Shown: piece after piece, positions 24,109 to 33,432 of the stretch
How the letters are laid out: each line of letters opens with the position of its first letter
Numbering within the stretch: position 1 is the stretch's first letter
Assembly (NCBI GenBank): GCA_028280565.1
Contig: JANQLQ010000220.1
Location: 1-36,638, forward strand
From: Fulvivirga sp.
GTDB lineage: Bacteria; Bacteroidota; Bacteroidia; Cytophagales; Cyclobacteriaceae
Reading direction: 5' to 3'
Length of the DNA: 36,638 nt
Notes under the pieces: generated by a model
The model's database searches: none
Seen by the model: the letters and a program-made list of their open reading frames with translations, nothing else
What the model was told of the DNA's origin: nothing
Translations under genes and position numbers: made by a program

Positions 24109-27100
24109 ATGATTATGAGGATTTGTAGGATTTATTCCCTGGCTATAACGTTTGTCTTAACCGCCAATACCTTATGCTTTACGCAAACACCCAATATAGA
24201 CATTACGGTGTCAGCTACAGTTTGCCAAGGAGAGGTAGTTGACATCGTTAACAATACGACAGCAGACACGTTTCAATGGGATTTTTGTATCGGTGATTTA
24301 GAAACTGCACCTGTTCCCGGCCAGGAAACGGGGGTCAGTTCCGGGGTTTATTTTCACCTGGATATGATAAGGGCCAACGGCACCTGGTTTGCTTTTGCTC
24401 TCAATAGAAATACGAATAATATAGTCCGGCATCAATATGCTAATGGTTTAATGTCTGCCCCCATATCCGCCATCGTAGACGGCTCGGAAGGGGAGATCTT
24501 TGATCGATCGGCAATTTCAATGGTCGAGGTAAATGGCCAATTTTATGGCTTCGTGGGGTTTGATAACGGAAAAATATACAGGTTGGATTTTGGTACCGAC
24601 ATTACTAATTCAATGCCTAACGCGACCGACCTGGGAAATTTTGGAGCAATATCCGGTTTAGATGGCCTGCAACTGGTCATGGAATCGGTAGATTCATATA
24701 AAATTGTTGTTTCTTACAGTACTTCTATTGGCATCATCGATCTTGGCAATGACATAGAGTCTGAATCAGGTGTATTTAGTCGATTTGCAGTAGCTGGGTC
24801 AAGCAGGCTATGGAGTGTAGATGTTATACAAGAGGCTGGGGAGTTTTATGGAATAATATCTTCCCTCAATCGCAAGATCTTTAGGATAGACTTTGGCACA
24901 GAAATAACGAATACGATCGACCTCGGAACATCAATCGTCGAGTTGCCCAATAACTTTGGAGCCGGAGCTGGGGATGTACCCAGGCACGTTCGTTGGGTAA
25001 AAGATGGATGTGATTTTTATGCGCTGGTCAACCTTACTTCAGGAGAATACGTGAGATATAGTTTCGACATGGGTATCATGGATAATAACCCTTTGGTTGA
25101 AAATGTAGGGAACGTGAATGGTTTTGAGGGGGCCGTGAATGCCATGGATGTGGCATTTGAAAACTCGACCTGGTATGCATTGGATATTGATGGCCTACTT
25201 AATCCTGATGGTTCGGTCAATAGGGATGGTAGTGAAATTCACCAGGCGGTATTTAAAAAATTGTGTGATGAGACTGTGAGCGGGGCGGATTCGCAAGTCC
25301 CTAGCGTCAAATATGTTAGCAGTGGGGTGAAACCATTCTTCCTTGAAGCAACTAACTCATTTGGAACTTCCGTTTTATGTGGTGAGATCACGGTTACTAC
25401 GGATGTGGCTCCGCCGATTTCGTATACATCGCAGAACATCTGCTTGACTTCACCTATCCAATTCACTAGCCAATCCTCGTCTACAGGCCTCAGCTACTCC
25501 TGGGACTTTGGTGATACCAACACCTCAACAGCACCCAACCCCTCACATACCTACGGTTCGGTCGGCGACTATACCGTTACCCTCGATGTGTCTGACGGCA
25601 CCTGTACAAATTCTGTCGAACAAAACATTACCATCTTTGACGAACCTATTCCTACGTTCACCTTGCCGGCAGGTGTTATCTGCACGAACCAGGCGGTCTT
25701 CATCGAAAACACCACGACGGGTGATTTTGGAGGTAATGAGACCTGGCAGTGGCAGGAAGATGGACTTACAGTTTCTACGGACAAGGACTTTGTCGGAAGT
25801 TTTAACGACGGCGGAATCACAGAGTTTAAGCTCATTGCTTCCATCCCAGGGTGTACCAATGAACTAGCGCAAAACATAGATGTCCAACAAGGCCCTATCC
25901 CGTCTTTCACAGTCGACGATGCCTGTCAAGGCGCACTAATGAACTTTTCGAATGAATCCTCTGGGAATATCATCTCCTACCTATGGGATTTTGACAATGG
26001 TTTTACCTCTAACTTGGAAAACCCAGCGCTCGAATACAGTTCAGCCGGTAGCTTCGATGTTTCTTTGACGGTAGAAAGTGACGTAGGGTGTGTTACCACT
26101 ACGGAAAACTTAGTCACCGTATACTCCAACCCCCTAGTACAATTCAGCAACGAGCTGAGCTGCAGCCAGGACATTACACAGTTCAATGATCTATCTACGG
26201 TGGATGACGCAAATATAGTTAGCTGGCGTTGGGATTTTGACGATCCGGGTTCAGGATCTAACAGTTCCACCGATCAAAACGCAACTCATGTTTTTTCCGG
26301 GCCCGGTAATTTTGACGTAGAGTTAGTGGCTACCTCGGTGTTTGGATGCGAGGATTCCCTTACGCAGGTCATACCAGTATTGCCTGCCCCCGGGGCTGAT
26401 TTTACTTTTGACAGGGCGTGCATCGGCGAGCCGGTGAACTTCCAGGATACTTCCATCCCGGTAAGCGGTGAAAGCATTACCTCTTGGGCCTGGGATATCG
26501 CTGGTCAGTTCAGCGCTGAACAAAACCCTTCTTCTACTTTCAACGTGGCCTTGGATTATAATGTAACATTATTTGTTACCTCTGAAAACCTTTGTGTGGG
26601 CTCCACGAGCCGCGTTGTGAGCATAGCGGAAGCGGCCGAAGTGGAATTTGGGACTGATTTTCAATGTGAAAATCAGCCCGTGAAATTTTTCGACCTCACA
26701 GCTACCAATGGAGATGCCGTAAACAGCTGGTCTTGGGATTTTGAAGGGAGAGGCCAAGCCAATGACTCTACCGTGTTTTTTGATTTTGGTGAAGTAGGTC
26801 AATTTGTAGTGGACCTGGATATACTTACGGTCAATGGCTGTTCGTATTCCTCGCAGCGCGCTGTGGTTGTAAACGCGGCTCCTACCGCGGCTTTTACTCC
26901 ATCTGCTACTTTTGGCGCCCCACCCCTAGAGGTACAATTTACCAATGAATCCGTTGACGCCAGTACATTCTTATGGACCTTCGAAGAGGGTGTCACATCC
27001 ACCACTATCGACCCATCTCATATTTATAATGACCTTGGTGAATTTGAAACACAGCTCATTGCAACTAACGATGCCCAGTGCAGGGATACGGTGTCCCAGC

Positions 27101-27684
27101 AGATCCTGGTTTTACTCCCAGACTTGGAAGTAGAATTAAATGGCCTTTTCGTCGTGGAGGATGGCCAGCAATCGCTGGTGTTGTCATTGACGAACAACGG
27201 CACACTTAGGGTAGAAGAAATGGTAGCGCGGGTAGACTTGGGAGGTAACCTGGTCGTCACAGAAATTATTGACCAGCGCCTTGATCCGCAGCAAACCATT
27301 AACTATACCTTGAACTTATCCATTACGGAAAATCAACTGTCCTACATCTGTGTTGAAATAATACCGGCCATCGAGGGTTTGGAAGACAGTAATCCGGCGA
27401 ATAATAGCAGGTGTGAAGACTTTTCAGACGATGGTCTCGTGGTATCTCACCCTTATCCTAACCCGGTAACAGGCGTAATACATATGAATGTTGTCACCGA
27501 AACGGGCCAACCTTTGACTGTGAGACTGATCAACAGCACAGGGGGACTTGCTAAATCCTATGACCTACTTTTAAGGGATGGGTTCAATGAAATTAGCCTT
27601 AATGTAGATGATCTCACCCAAGGAATTTATTTTTTACAGATCCCTAGTTTGGACCGTGTGGACCAAGTATTTATTAGCCGGTGA
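24109..27684 (+). CDS. Large secreted PKD-repeat protein with T9SS sorting domain
   Basis: A 1191-residue protein exported by Sec and then by the type IX secretion system. It has a signal peptide (ending near TANTLCFTQ). Residues about 40-400 have propeller-like repeats of the form 'FYG...KIYRLDFGTDITN'. Next come seven PKD-type domains from about 440 to 1010, most with a W-D-F core (SYSWDFGDTN; SYLWDFDNGF; SWRWDFDDPG; SWSWDFEG). A CARDB-like segment follows (DLEVELNGLFVVEDG), then a type A C-terminal sorting domain (HPYPNPVTG ... GIYFLQI). It probably binds surface or environmental glycans, or acts as an adhesin. AGAAGG at 24103-24108 fits the second ATG (24115) better than the first, so the start could be two codons later. 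Confidence 0.9.
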   Translation: MIMRICRIYSLAITFVLTANTLCFTQTPNIDITVSATVCQGEVVDIVNNTTADTFQWDFCIGDLETAPVPGQETGVSSGVYFHLDMIRANGTWFAFALNRNTNNIVRHQYANGLMSAPISAIVDGSEGEIFDRSAISMVEVNGQFYGFVGFDNGKIYRLDFGTDITNSMPNATDLGNFGAISGLDGLQLVMESVDSYKIVVSYSTSIGIIDLGNDIESESGVFSRFAVAGSSRLWSVDVIQEAGEFYGIISSLNRKIFRIDFGTEITNTIDLGTSIVELPNNFGAGAGDVPRHVRWVKDGCDFYALVNLTSGEYVRYSFDMGIMDNNPLVENVGNVNGFEGAVNAMDVAFENSTWYALDIDGLLNPDGSVNRDGSEIHQAVFKKLCDETVSGADSQVPSVKYVSSGVKPFFLEATNSFGTSVLCGEITVTTDVAPPISYTSQNICLTSPIQFTSQSSSTGLSYSWDFGDTNTSTAPNPSHTYGSVGDYTVTLDVSDGTCTNSVEQNITIFDEPIPTFTLPAGVICTNQAVFIENTTTGDFGGNETWQWQEDGLTVSTDKDFVGSFNDGGITEFKLIASIPGCTNELAQNIDVQQGPIPSFTVDDACQGALMNFSNESSGNIISYLWDFDNGFTSNLENPALEYSSAGSFDVSLTVESDVGCVTTTENLVTVYSNPLVQFSNELSCSQDITQFNDLSTVDDANIVSWRWDFDDPGSGSNSSTDQNATHVFSGPGNFDVELVATSVFGCEDSLTQVIPVLPAPGADFTFDRACIGEPVNFQDTSIPVSGESITSWAWDIAGQFSAEQNPSSTFNVALDYNVTLFVTSENLCVGSTSRVVSIAEAAEVEFGTDFQCENQPVKFFDLTATNGDAVNSWSWDFEGRGQANDSTVFFDFGEVGQFVVDLDILTVNGCSYSSQRAVVVNAAPTAAFTPSATFGAPPLEVQFTNESVDASTFLWTFEEGVTSTTIDPSHIYNDLGEFETQLIATNDAQCRDTVSQQILVLLPDLEVELNGLFVVEDGQQSLVLSLTNNGTLRVEEMVARVDLGGNLVVTEIIDQRLDPQQTINYTLNLSITENQLSYICVEIIPAIEGLEDSNPANNSRCEDFSDDGLVVSHPYPNPVTGVIHMNVVTETGQPLTVRLINSTGGLAKSYDLLLRDGFNEISLNVDDLTQGIYFLQIPSLDRVDQVFISR

Positions 27685-27721
27685 TAATGTTGACCCATGT
27701 TGACCCTGTGCTAGGCTGTTT

Positions 27722-28684
27722 TTAACGAGTAGGGTTATCCAACTCTAACTCCATTTGTATGTTACATCTTTCGTAAGGACTAGGTGGCCCTACTACCTTT
27801 TTGAAACCTAGTTTTTGGTACAAATTGATGGCAGGTGTTAGTTGTGTATTGCTTTCCAGGTAGATCTTCTTTGCCCCGAGCGAGCGAGCTTTCTCCACGA
27901 TAGCCCTGCCCAGCAGGCTTCCTATCCCTTTTCCTTTTGCCCGGCTCGTTACGGCCATTTTAGCCAGTTCAAAATCATAGCCTGTATTCTTCATTTTGAT
28001 CAGCGCACATACCCCTACAGGTTCATTCTCATAAAGCGCTACCAGGATATGGCCGCCATTGTCCAAGATGTATTCTTTAGGGTTACCCAGGGTCTCTAGG
28101 TCCTCTTTTTCCATTTTAAAGTAAGTGTTGATCCATTCCTCGTTCAATGAATAGAATGCTTCCCTGTAGCGTGGTTCGTAAGGGACAATCTTTACCTTTT
28201 TTGATTCGCGTTCCTTTTTCTGCTGTTGCACCCTGCGCAGTAATGATCTCTCGGATAAAAGAAACTCAAACTCTTCCAGCGCTTTCCATAAATTATGATG
28301 AGTTTGGGCCAAAGCCTCCTCTACAGCACGGTTCACATCCAAGTATTGATCCTGGATACGTGCTGCGATGCCTCTGCCTTTAGGTGTAAGCTCTAGCCGG
28401 TTTTTACGCCCGTCACTTTCATCTTTCCGTTCCACCACGATATCTCCAGCCACCATCTCGCGAACGATCTTACTGACAGAAGGGTGGGAGTGACCAATGG
28501 CAGTTGCAATAGCCGTGATCGTATTTTCTTGCCCTGCGGATAAAACATAAAATACAGGAAACCATTTAGGCCTCAGGTCTACCTGGTACAATTGATAGAT
28601 CAATTGAGCGTCTTCTGTCATCCGTTCGCTAAGCATTCTTAAACGACTGCCCAAGGCCATCTTACCGACTTGATTAAAAAACAT
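27722..28684 (-). CDS. MarR-GNAT fusion regulator
   Basis: A 320-residue two-domain protein. Residues about 10-150 form a MarR-type winged helix (GQENTITAIATAIGHSHPSVSKIV recognition region, then the ERKDESDGRKNRLELTPKG wing). Residues about 165-320 form a GNAT acetyltransferase with the acetyl-CoA loop RAKGKGIGSLLGRAIVE and the C-terminal NLYQKLGFKKV. Such fusions are known and probably link ligand or acetyl transfer to DNA binding; the small-molecule substrate is unknown. A perfect 24-bp palindrome lies 12 bp before the start and covers a near-consensus -7 element, strongly suggesting autoregulation. Met9 (28660) is an alternative start. It converges on the PKD gene with 37 bp between the stop codons. 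Confidence 0.9.
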   Translation of the reverse strand: MFFNQVGKMALGSRLRMLSERMTEDAQLIYQLYQVDLRPKWFPVFYVLSAGQENTITAIATAIGHSHPSVSKIVREMVAGDIVVERKDESDGRKNRLELTPKGRGIAARIQDQYLDVNRAVEEALAQTHHNLWKALEEFEFLLSERSLLRRVQQQKKERESKKVKIVPYEPRYREAFYSLNEEWINTYFKMEKEDLETLGNPKEYILDNGGHILVALYENEPVGVCALIKMKNTGYDFELAKMAVTSRAKGKGIGSLLGRAIVEKARSLGAKKIYLESNTQLTPAINLYQKLGFKKVVGPPSPYERCNIQMELELDNPTR

Positions 28685-28695
28685 AATTATTAATC

Positions 28696-28719
28696 ATTTA
28701 CGTAACTAGTTACGTAAAT
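28696..28719 (-). promoter_or_regulatory. Perfect 24-bp palindromic operator
   Basis: ATTTACGTAACT and its exact inverted copy AGTTACGTAAAT meet without a spacer. The site lies 12 bp upstream of the MarR-GNAT start codon, and a minus-strand TATATTTA (28714-28721) overlaps its promoter-proximal edge. Size, symmetry and position fit a MarR dimer site used for self-repression. Confidence 0.8.
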
Positions 28720-28848
28720 ATAAACATAAAATTTGAATTCATAATAGCTTCCCATGGTTAATTTGCTTTAAGCTTTTCGGAATTCAGACACCTTTGGCAC
28801 ATCCTACACCCCGCAGGTTATCGTGTACCCGGGCAAAGAATAGGTGGA

Positions 28849-29778
28849 TCACAATTCGTCTAAGGATAAGGTCCTGAATGCTTCGATATCCCATTTCGCT
28901 AACTTTGCCCCAGCTTGATAGCAGCTTTCCAGGAAGTCGAGCAGGTCAGCCCTGGGGTCATCGGATTTTAAAAGTTCGTGATAGGCCAGGAATGCCGTAG
29001 GGCTGCCATTACTATCTACCCATTGTGCCACGTCCGGCTTTAAAGGCTCTTGATCCAAATTATTAGGAGAGGGGTAGGTGTAAGAATAAAAGGCGGGCTC
29101 TTTCACGGTCTCATCACCTGCCCAAAATCCGAAACTGATCACTTCATGCGAATAGGCATCCTTATCTGATAAGCGAGAGGAGGTATTAAGTGGTGGGGCT
29201 TTTTTACCTGAAAACCTGGTAATGGCCAGGTCCATATGATGCCAGTAAAGCTGCACAGGACAAGTTTTGCCATAAAAACGTCCGCTGAACTCGTTAAAAA
29301 CTCCATCTACCCAAAGTAAAATCTTCCAAAACTTTTGAATGTATTCCAAGTCATAATGATGATACTCGGTAATCTCTTGAAACCGTTTGTCGATACCCAA
29401 ATCAAAGGGTTTATCCACAATGTCTGCATGAATACCCAAACCTGCTAACGCTTCCATAAACTGTTCGTAGAACTGGGCAATGGTAAGTCCATCAATTAGG
29501 GGAATAGTCCTAGTCTCTGAAAAACTGGTTTGAATTCGGACCTCACCTTTGTGGACGTCATAAACGATCTCAAAAGTATTCAACCCATCCTGGCAAGGAA
29601 TATGAGAAGTTGTAAAACCATGTACAGAGATATATTGGGTGATAAACCACCAATGGTTTTTCCGCGGGGTCCGATCCAGCCGGATCTTACCGATCAGCTG
29701 TAATATTAAATGAAGTGTGATCCTTGTTTCAATCCACTGGGAGTAAGGAAGTTCGGGAAGCTGGTTTTTTGAGGTCAT
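28849..29778 (-). CDS. DUF5996 family protein
   Basis: A 309-residue soluble protein without signal peptide or membrane spans. It matches the DUF5996 pattern: an N-terminal LPELPYSQW segment, ITLHLILQLIGKIRLD, HWWFITQYISVHGFTT, a long middle with PLIDGLTIAQFY, and the C-terminal VQLYWHHMDLAITRFSG and HEVISFGFWAGD blocks rich in Trp and His. Its function is not known to me. It stands as a single gene: 164 bp separate its stop codon from the MarR-GNAT start and 369 bp lie upstream. No clear TAnnTTTG box was found there. Confidence 0.85.
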   Translation of the reverse strand: MTSKNQLPELPYSQWIETRITLHLILQLIGKIRLDRTPRKNHWWFITQYISVHGFTTSHIPCQDGLNTFEIVYDVHKGEVRIQTSFSETRTIPLIDGLTIAQFYEQFMEALAGLGIHADIVDKPFDLGIDKRFQEITEYHHYDLEYIQKFWKILLWVDGVFNEFSGRFYGKTCPVQLYWHHMDLAITRFSGKKAPPLNTSSRLSDKDAYSHEVISFGFWAGDETVKEPAFYSYTYPSPNNLDQEPLKPDVAQWVDSNGSPTAFLAYHELLKSDDPRADLLDFLESCYQAGAKLAKWDIEAFRTLSLDEL

Positions 29779-30147
29779 AGTGAAAGTGATTAAGTGAATG
29801 AGTATTGGGTGACGAAGTTCATAAATAACTCGAAAACTTAGCCACTTAATAGATCAACAAAAGTTTAAAAAAAATGATCAAAATATGGAATTTATAGACT
29901 GTATTTTGCTGTATTGGCTGTTTGACGAACGATCTAACAAGTATAACAAGAGAAAACCGGGAATATAAATGTCCCTAACACCTCTCACGGTAGATTTTGA
30001 TAGGACTTAATGACTTTTACAGCTTGACACTTCATAGTCCCGGTTTCCTACTTTCTTTATGGATCTAATAATATTATACTCTTGTTCATAATTTCTTAAG
30101 TACACGAAACTGGGGGAGCGGCGCTTTTTTTGTTTTTGTGTAGGCCT
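29779..30147. other. Intergenic region with nested inverted repeats
   Basis: 369 bp without a gene. Two inverted pairs are nested: TATAACAAGAG (29942-29952) with CTCTTGTT-CATA (30079-30090, one extra C), and AAACCGGGA (29954-29962) with TCCCGGTTT (30038-30046). Each left arm follows the other closely, but the right arms are 32 bp apart. This could be a small mobile-element remnant or a structured RNA. The rest shows nothing I can name. Confidence 0.4.
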
Positions 30148-30966
30148 CTATTTTTCGTTATACATGTGAACATCTTGCTGGGGATAAGGAATGGATATTC
30201 CCGCCTCGTCAAATGCCAATTTCACTTGTTCTTGCAGATCGAAAAACACATCCCAATAGTCTTCTTTTTTCACCCAAGGCCGTACTACAAAGTTTACTGA
30301 ACTATCCGCTAATTCACTGACCGCCACGGTGTGTGCCGGATCTTTTAAGATCCTCTCGTCACTTGTCAATATACTCACCAATAATTCTTTGGCCTTCTTA
30401 ATATCATCATCATAGCCAATCCCAAAGACAAGGTCTACCCTCCGTGTAGCTTCGGCTGAATAATTAATGATCGAATCACTGGATAAACCTCCATTGGGGA
30501 TGATGATTTTGCGATTATCCGGGGTGACCAGGACGGTGTTAAAGATCTGTATCTCCCTTACAGTCCCGGCATGCCCTCCGCCTTCTATGTAATCGCCCAC
30601 CTTAAAAGGCCTTAAGACGAGCAAAACTACTCCACCTGCAAAGTTTTGCAGTGTGCCCTGTAAGGCTAAGCCAACGGCCAAACCTGCGGCGCCCACGATG
30701 GCCACAAACGATGTCATCTGCACACCCAACGTACTCAGCACACTTAAAACCAACAAAACCAATAACAGGTTGTACAACAGGCTTTTCAAAAATGGTTTTA
30801 ACGACTCGTCAATGTTCCGCTTTGATAAGAATTTACCAAAGCCATTACGGATCCCCTTAATGATCCAGAGTCCAATCACCAAAATAAGCAAAGCCTTAAG
30901 GATAGCCAATCCATAGTCAACGCCGTACGTCATAAGGAGCTCTCGTCCTTGTTCTAGATAATCCAT
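30148..30966 (-). CDS. mscS: Small-conductance mechanosensitive channel
   Basis: A 272-residue inner-membrane channel of the MscS type, opening under membrane tension to release solutes at osmotic downshock. Three hydrophobic spans are seen: residues about 18-38, 58-80 and the pore-lining TM3, VGLALQGTLQNFAGGVVLL. The last leads into the conserved LRPFKVGDYIE. The beta domain follows (EIQIFNTVLVTPDNRKIIIPN) and then the cytoplasmic alpha/beta cage ending IPYPQQDVHMY. Length and order are those of the short E. coli MscS. It is a single gene without obvious links to its neighbours. Confidence 0.95.
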   Translation of the reverse strand: MDYLEQGRELLMTYGVDYGLAILKALLILVIGLWIIKGIRNGFGKFLSKRNIDESLKPFLKSLLYNLLLVLLVLSVLSTLGVQMTSFVAIVGAAGLAVGLALQGTLQNFAGGVVLLVLRPFKVGDYIEGGGHAGTVREIQIFNTVLVTPDNRKIIIPNGGLSSDSIINYSAEATRRVDLVFGIGYDDDIKKAKELLVSILTSDERILKDPAHTVAVSELADSSVNFVVRPWVKKEDYWDVFFDLQEQVKLAFDEAGISIPYPQQDVHMYNEK

Positions 30967-31217
30967 GATGTCATTTAAGTATTTGTTGAAATGAAATAAA
31001 ATTCAATATAAAAATGATCCCGGTTAATAACAGGATATTTAAGGTTTAACTTCTAATCGTTGTATTTTTTAAGCTTGGGCAACGGCTAAAAGCAACGTAC
31101 AAGCATTTTAGACAATTACCGCCGTAGGTTGGGAGAATATTCCCGGTTCAATGACCCTTGTCCTCTCAACTTTGGCTTGTAATCATTCGTCGATATCTCT
31201 TTTTAAACCCCGCTGTG

Positions 31218-33110
31218 ATGAAATTCAATGTGTTCGAAAAACATTTAGGGTATGTTTTCCTTTTGGTAGTTTGGTTTCCGGCCTTTGGTAAAACAAACAC
31301 TGGGAAATTTCCTAATGTCCTACTTATACAAGCAGACGATCTAGGTTATGACGACCTTTCGCTACACGGGAATCCACATTTGGAGACTCCCTCCTTGGAT
31401 CAATTAGGAAAAGAGTCCGTGCAATTCAGCCAATTCTACCTCCAGAATGTCTGTGCACCGTCTAGGGCCGCCCTGCTCACAGGTCGCAATTATCTTCGTA
31501 CCGGTGTCACTTCCGTCCATGCCGGCCGTGATTATATGAACTTAGACGAAACCACCATTGCGGAAGTTTTCAAAGCTAACGGTTACATCACCGGGATGTG
31601 GGGCAAATGGCACTCGGGGAAAACGAATGGCTACTTTCCTTGGGATAGGGGCTTTGATGAGGCCTATTATGCTTGCCTTTACAATTATTTTGACAATAAG
31701 GGGCTTCTAAATGGCCGTGAGGTCAACACCCCGGGTTTTACAACCGATGCTATTACTGATATGGCTATTTCTTTCATTAAGAAAAATAAGGATCAGCCAT
31801 TTTTTGCTTACATGTCTCACCTGGCGCCGCATAATCCTTGGCGTGCACCGCGGCACTATATAAACAAATATAGTGAGAAAGGATTGTCGCTACCCCTCGC
31901 TACTTTGTATGGTATGATCGATAACCTAGACCATAACGTAGGCCGCTTGGTCAACACGGTGGATTCATTAGGCCTGGGCAGTAACACCATTATCGTATTT
32001 TTGAGCGATAACGGGCCCGCGCAAAACAGCTACCGCTTTGGATTGACACGTACCGAATGGGAAGGTAGAAATCCATCCGGTATGAAGGGCTCAAAAGGAA
32101 GTAATTGGGAAAATGGAATAAGGTCTACCCTCTTTGTTAGATGGAAGAATAAGCTAAAGCCTGCTATTGTTGACCGATTGTCTAAGATAGAAGACCTTTT
32201 CCCAACGTTAGTGGCTATGAGTGGTATCTCCATGCGTGATACACTCCATTTGGATGGAATAGACTTTTCCCAGGAGTTTTATGGCCAGCCGGTCCCGGGT
32301 GGCAAAATCTATTTTTCTCATCATAGCCCCAAAGGACATAAGGGTACCATAGAAGCCACCAGGGATATGAGTACTCCCAGTGACCCATTGACTGCAGCGT
32401 TTAAAGCTTCTTTTGTATTTGAACACCAAGGACTTGCGGTGAGGGATGGTGACTGGAAATTCATACAAAACCAAGATGGCGAACAGGGAAGATTGTATAA
32501 CATAAAGGCGGACCCGCGGGAGAAGAACAACCTCCTCCACTTAGCACCCGGGAGAGCAAAATCCATGCAAGATGACTTGTCGGTGTGGTATCAAAGCATC
32601 CTTCAAGCTAATTCCTATAACATGCCAGTGTTTCAAATTGGCTACAAAAACCGGGCATTTAACCAGGTTTATGCGTGTTCACCGCGGCAAATAACGGGTT
32701 CGTTGGAGAATCAAAACCATTATCTGTCTCACTGGACTACCTTAAAGGATGTCGCTCAATATGCGATCAAGGTGCATACGCCCGGGGCGTACGAAGTTTT
32801 TTTGATCCACGAAATCGATGATTTCGAAAACTATGGTTTTAGACTTTCCTCGGGTCATTCTTATGTAGAAAGTACCCTGGTGGATAGCAGAGATCGGGAT
32901 TTTGGAACCCTCATAGAAGGAGAAAGTGCCTACTGGGAAGACTTTGATCACCAGGAAACCTTTAGAAAGAGTATTGTCAAGTCTTCATTAGGGAAAATTG
33001 AATTGACTAAGAACATGACTTACCTAGAGTTATCGGTGACTAAAATCCCCGCTAGGATTCACCTCGAGGCAAGGTCAAGGGTTTTAGCTATTCATCTTGA
33101 AAAGCAATGA
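31218..33110 (+). CDS. Sulfatase (S1 family, Cys-type)
   Basis: A 630-residue exported sulfatase that removes sulfate esters, probably from a polysaccharide. The signal peptide (YVFLLVVWFPAFG) is followed by NVLLIQADDLGYDDLSLHG, with metal-binding Asp40-Asp41. The active-site CAPSR-AALLTGR motif places Cys79, which is oxidised to formylglycine by a maturase not in this window. MWGKWHSG, HNPWRAP and VFLSDNGP hold further active-site residues. The core ends near residue 475. A C-terminal extension of about 150 residues is beta-rich and may bind carbohydrate. The ATG at 31218 is chosen over a TTG 20 codons upstream because it gives a normal signal peptide. Substrate unknown. Confidence 0.92.
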   Translation: MKFNVFEKHLGYVFLLVVWFPAFGKTNTGKFPNVLLIQADDLGYDDLSLHGNPHLETPSLDQLGKESVQFSQFYLQNVCAPSRAALLTGRNYLRTGVTSVHAGRDYMNLDETTIAEVFKANGYITGMWGKWHSGKTNGYFPWDRGFDEAYYACLYNYFDNKGLLNGREVNTPGFTTDAITDMAISFIKKNKDQPFFAYMSHLAPHNPWRAPRHYINKYSEKGLSLPLATLYGMIDNLDHNVGRLVNTVDSLGLGSNTIIVFLSDNGPAQNSYRFGLTRTEWEGRNPSGMKGSKGSNWENGIRSTLFVRWKNKLKPAIVDRLSKIEDLFPTLVAMSGISMRDTLHLDGIDFSQEFYGQPVPGGKIYFSHHSPKGHKGTIEATRDMSTPSDPLTAAFKASFVFEHQGLAVRDGDWKFIQNQDGEQGRLYNIKADPREKNNLLHLAPGRAKSMQDDLSVWYQSILQANSYNMPVFQIGYKNRAFNQVYACSPRQITGSLENQNHYLSHWTTLKDVAQYAIKVHTPGAYEVFLIHEIDDFENYGFRLSSGHSYVESTLVDSRDRDFGTLIEGESAYWEDFDHQETFRKSIVKSSLGKIELTKNMTYLELSVTKIPARIHLEARSRVLAIHLEKQ

Positions 33111-33161
33111 GAAGTGCATACTATTGCATCTACTTTGAAGGTCAAACTATTTTTAGCTTCC

Positions 33162-33194
33162 TCTATTTTGCCTATTGCCCTTTGCCGATTGATC
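33162..33194 (-). repeat. R2 repeat remnant, inverted
   Basis: On the minus strand this reads GATCAATCGGCAAAGGGCAA followed by TAGGCAAAA, closely similar to the GATCAGT-GGCA-GGGCAAAA core of the R2 repeats near 5.2 and 5.65 kb. It is short and diverged. Confidence 0.45.
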
Positions 33195-33278
33195 GAGAGG
33201 TACACATTCTAGCAGTCCAGGATAGGGTCTATCATAAAAATGCGTAGCCTGGTAAGGGTCAAAAACCTTCACCAGAAA

Positions 33279-33422
33279 TTAAAAAGTCATTTTAATTCCA
33301 AATCCATCAAGTATTACGGTTCGGGGCCCTACCTGTTGTGCTTTGCCTCTGTAGACGAATAATAGGTTAAACTTTTTCGAACCGCCTTTATTGATTAACT
33401 TGTTGCAGTCATAAAAATATAC
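33279..33422 (-). pseudogene. Possible remnant of an outer-membrane beta-barrel protein
   Basis: In the 322-bp gap between the sulfatase and the LamG gene, one minus-strand frame of 48 codons runs from just after a TAG to a TAA at 33279-33281. It reads as the end of a beta-barrel: KKFNLLFVYRGKAQQV, then VILDGFGIKMTF. The alternating pattern and terminal Phe are usual for outer-membrane barrels. It has no start codon. I take it as a truncated 3' gene fragment; the rest of the gap holds only an R2 remnant. Confidence 0.35.
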
Positions 33423-33432
33423 CTACCTCGTC

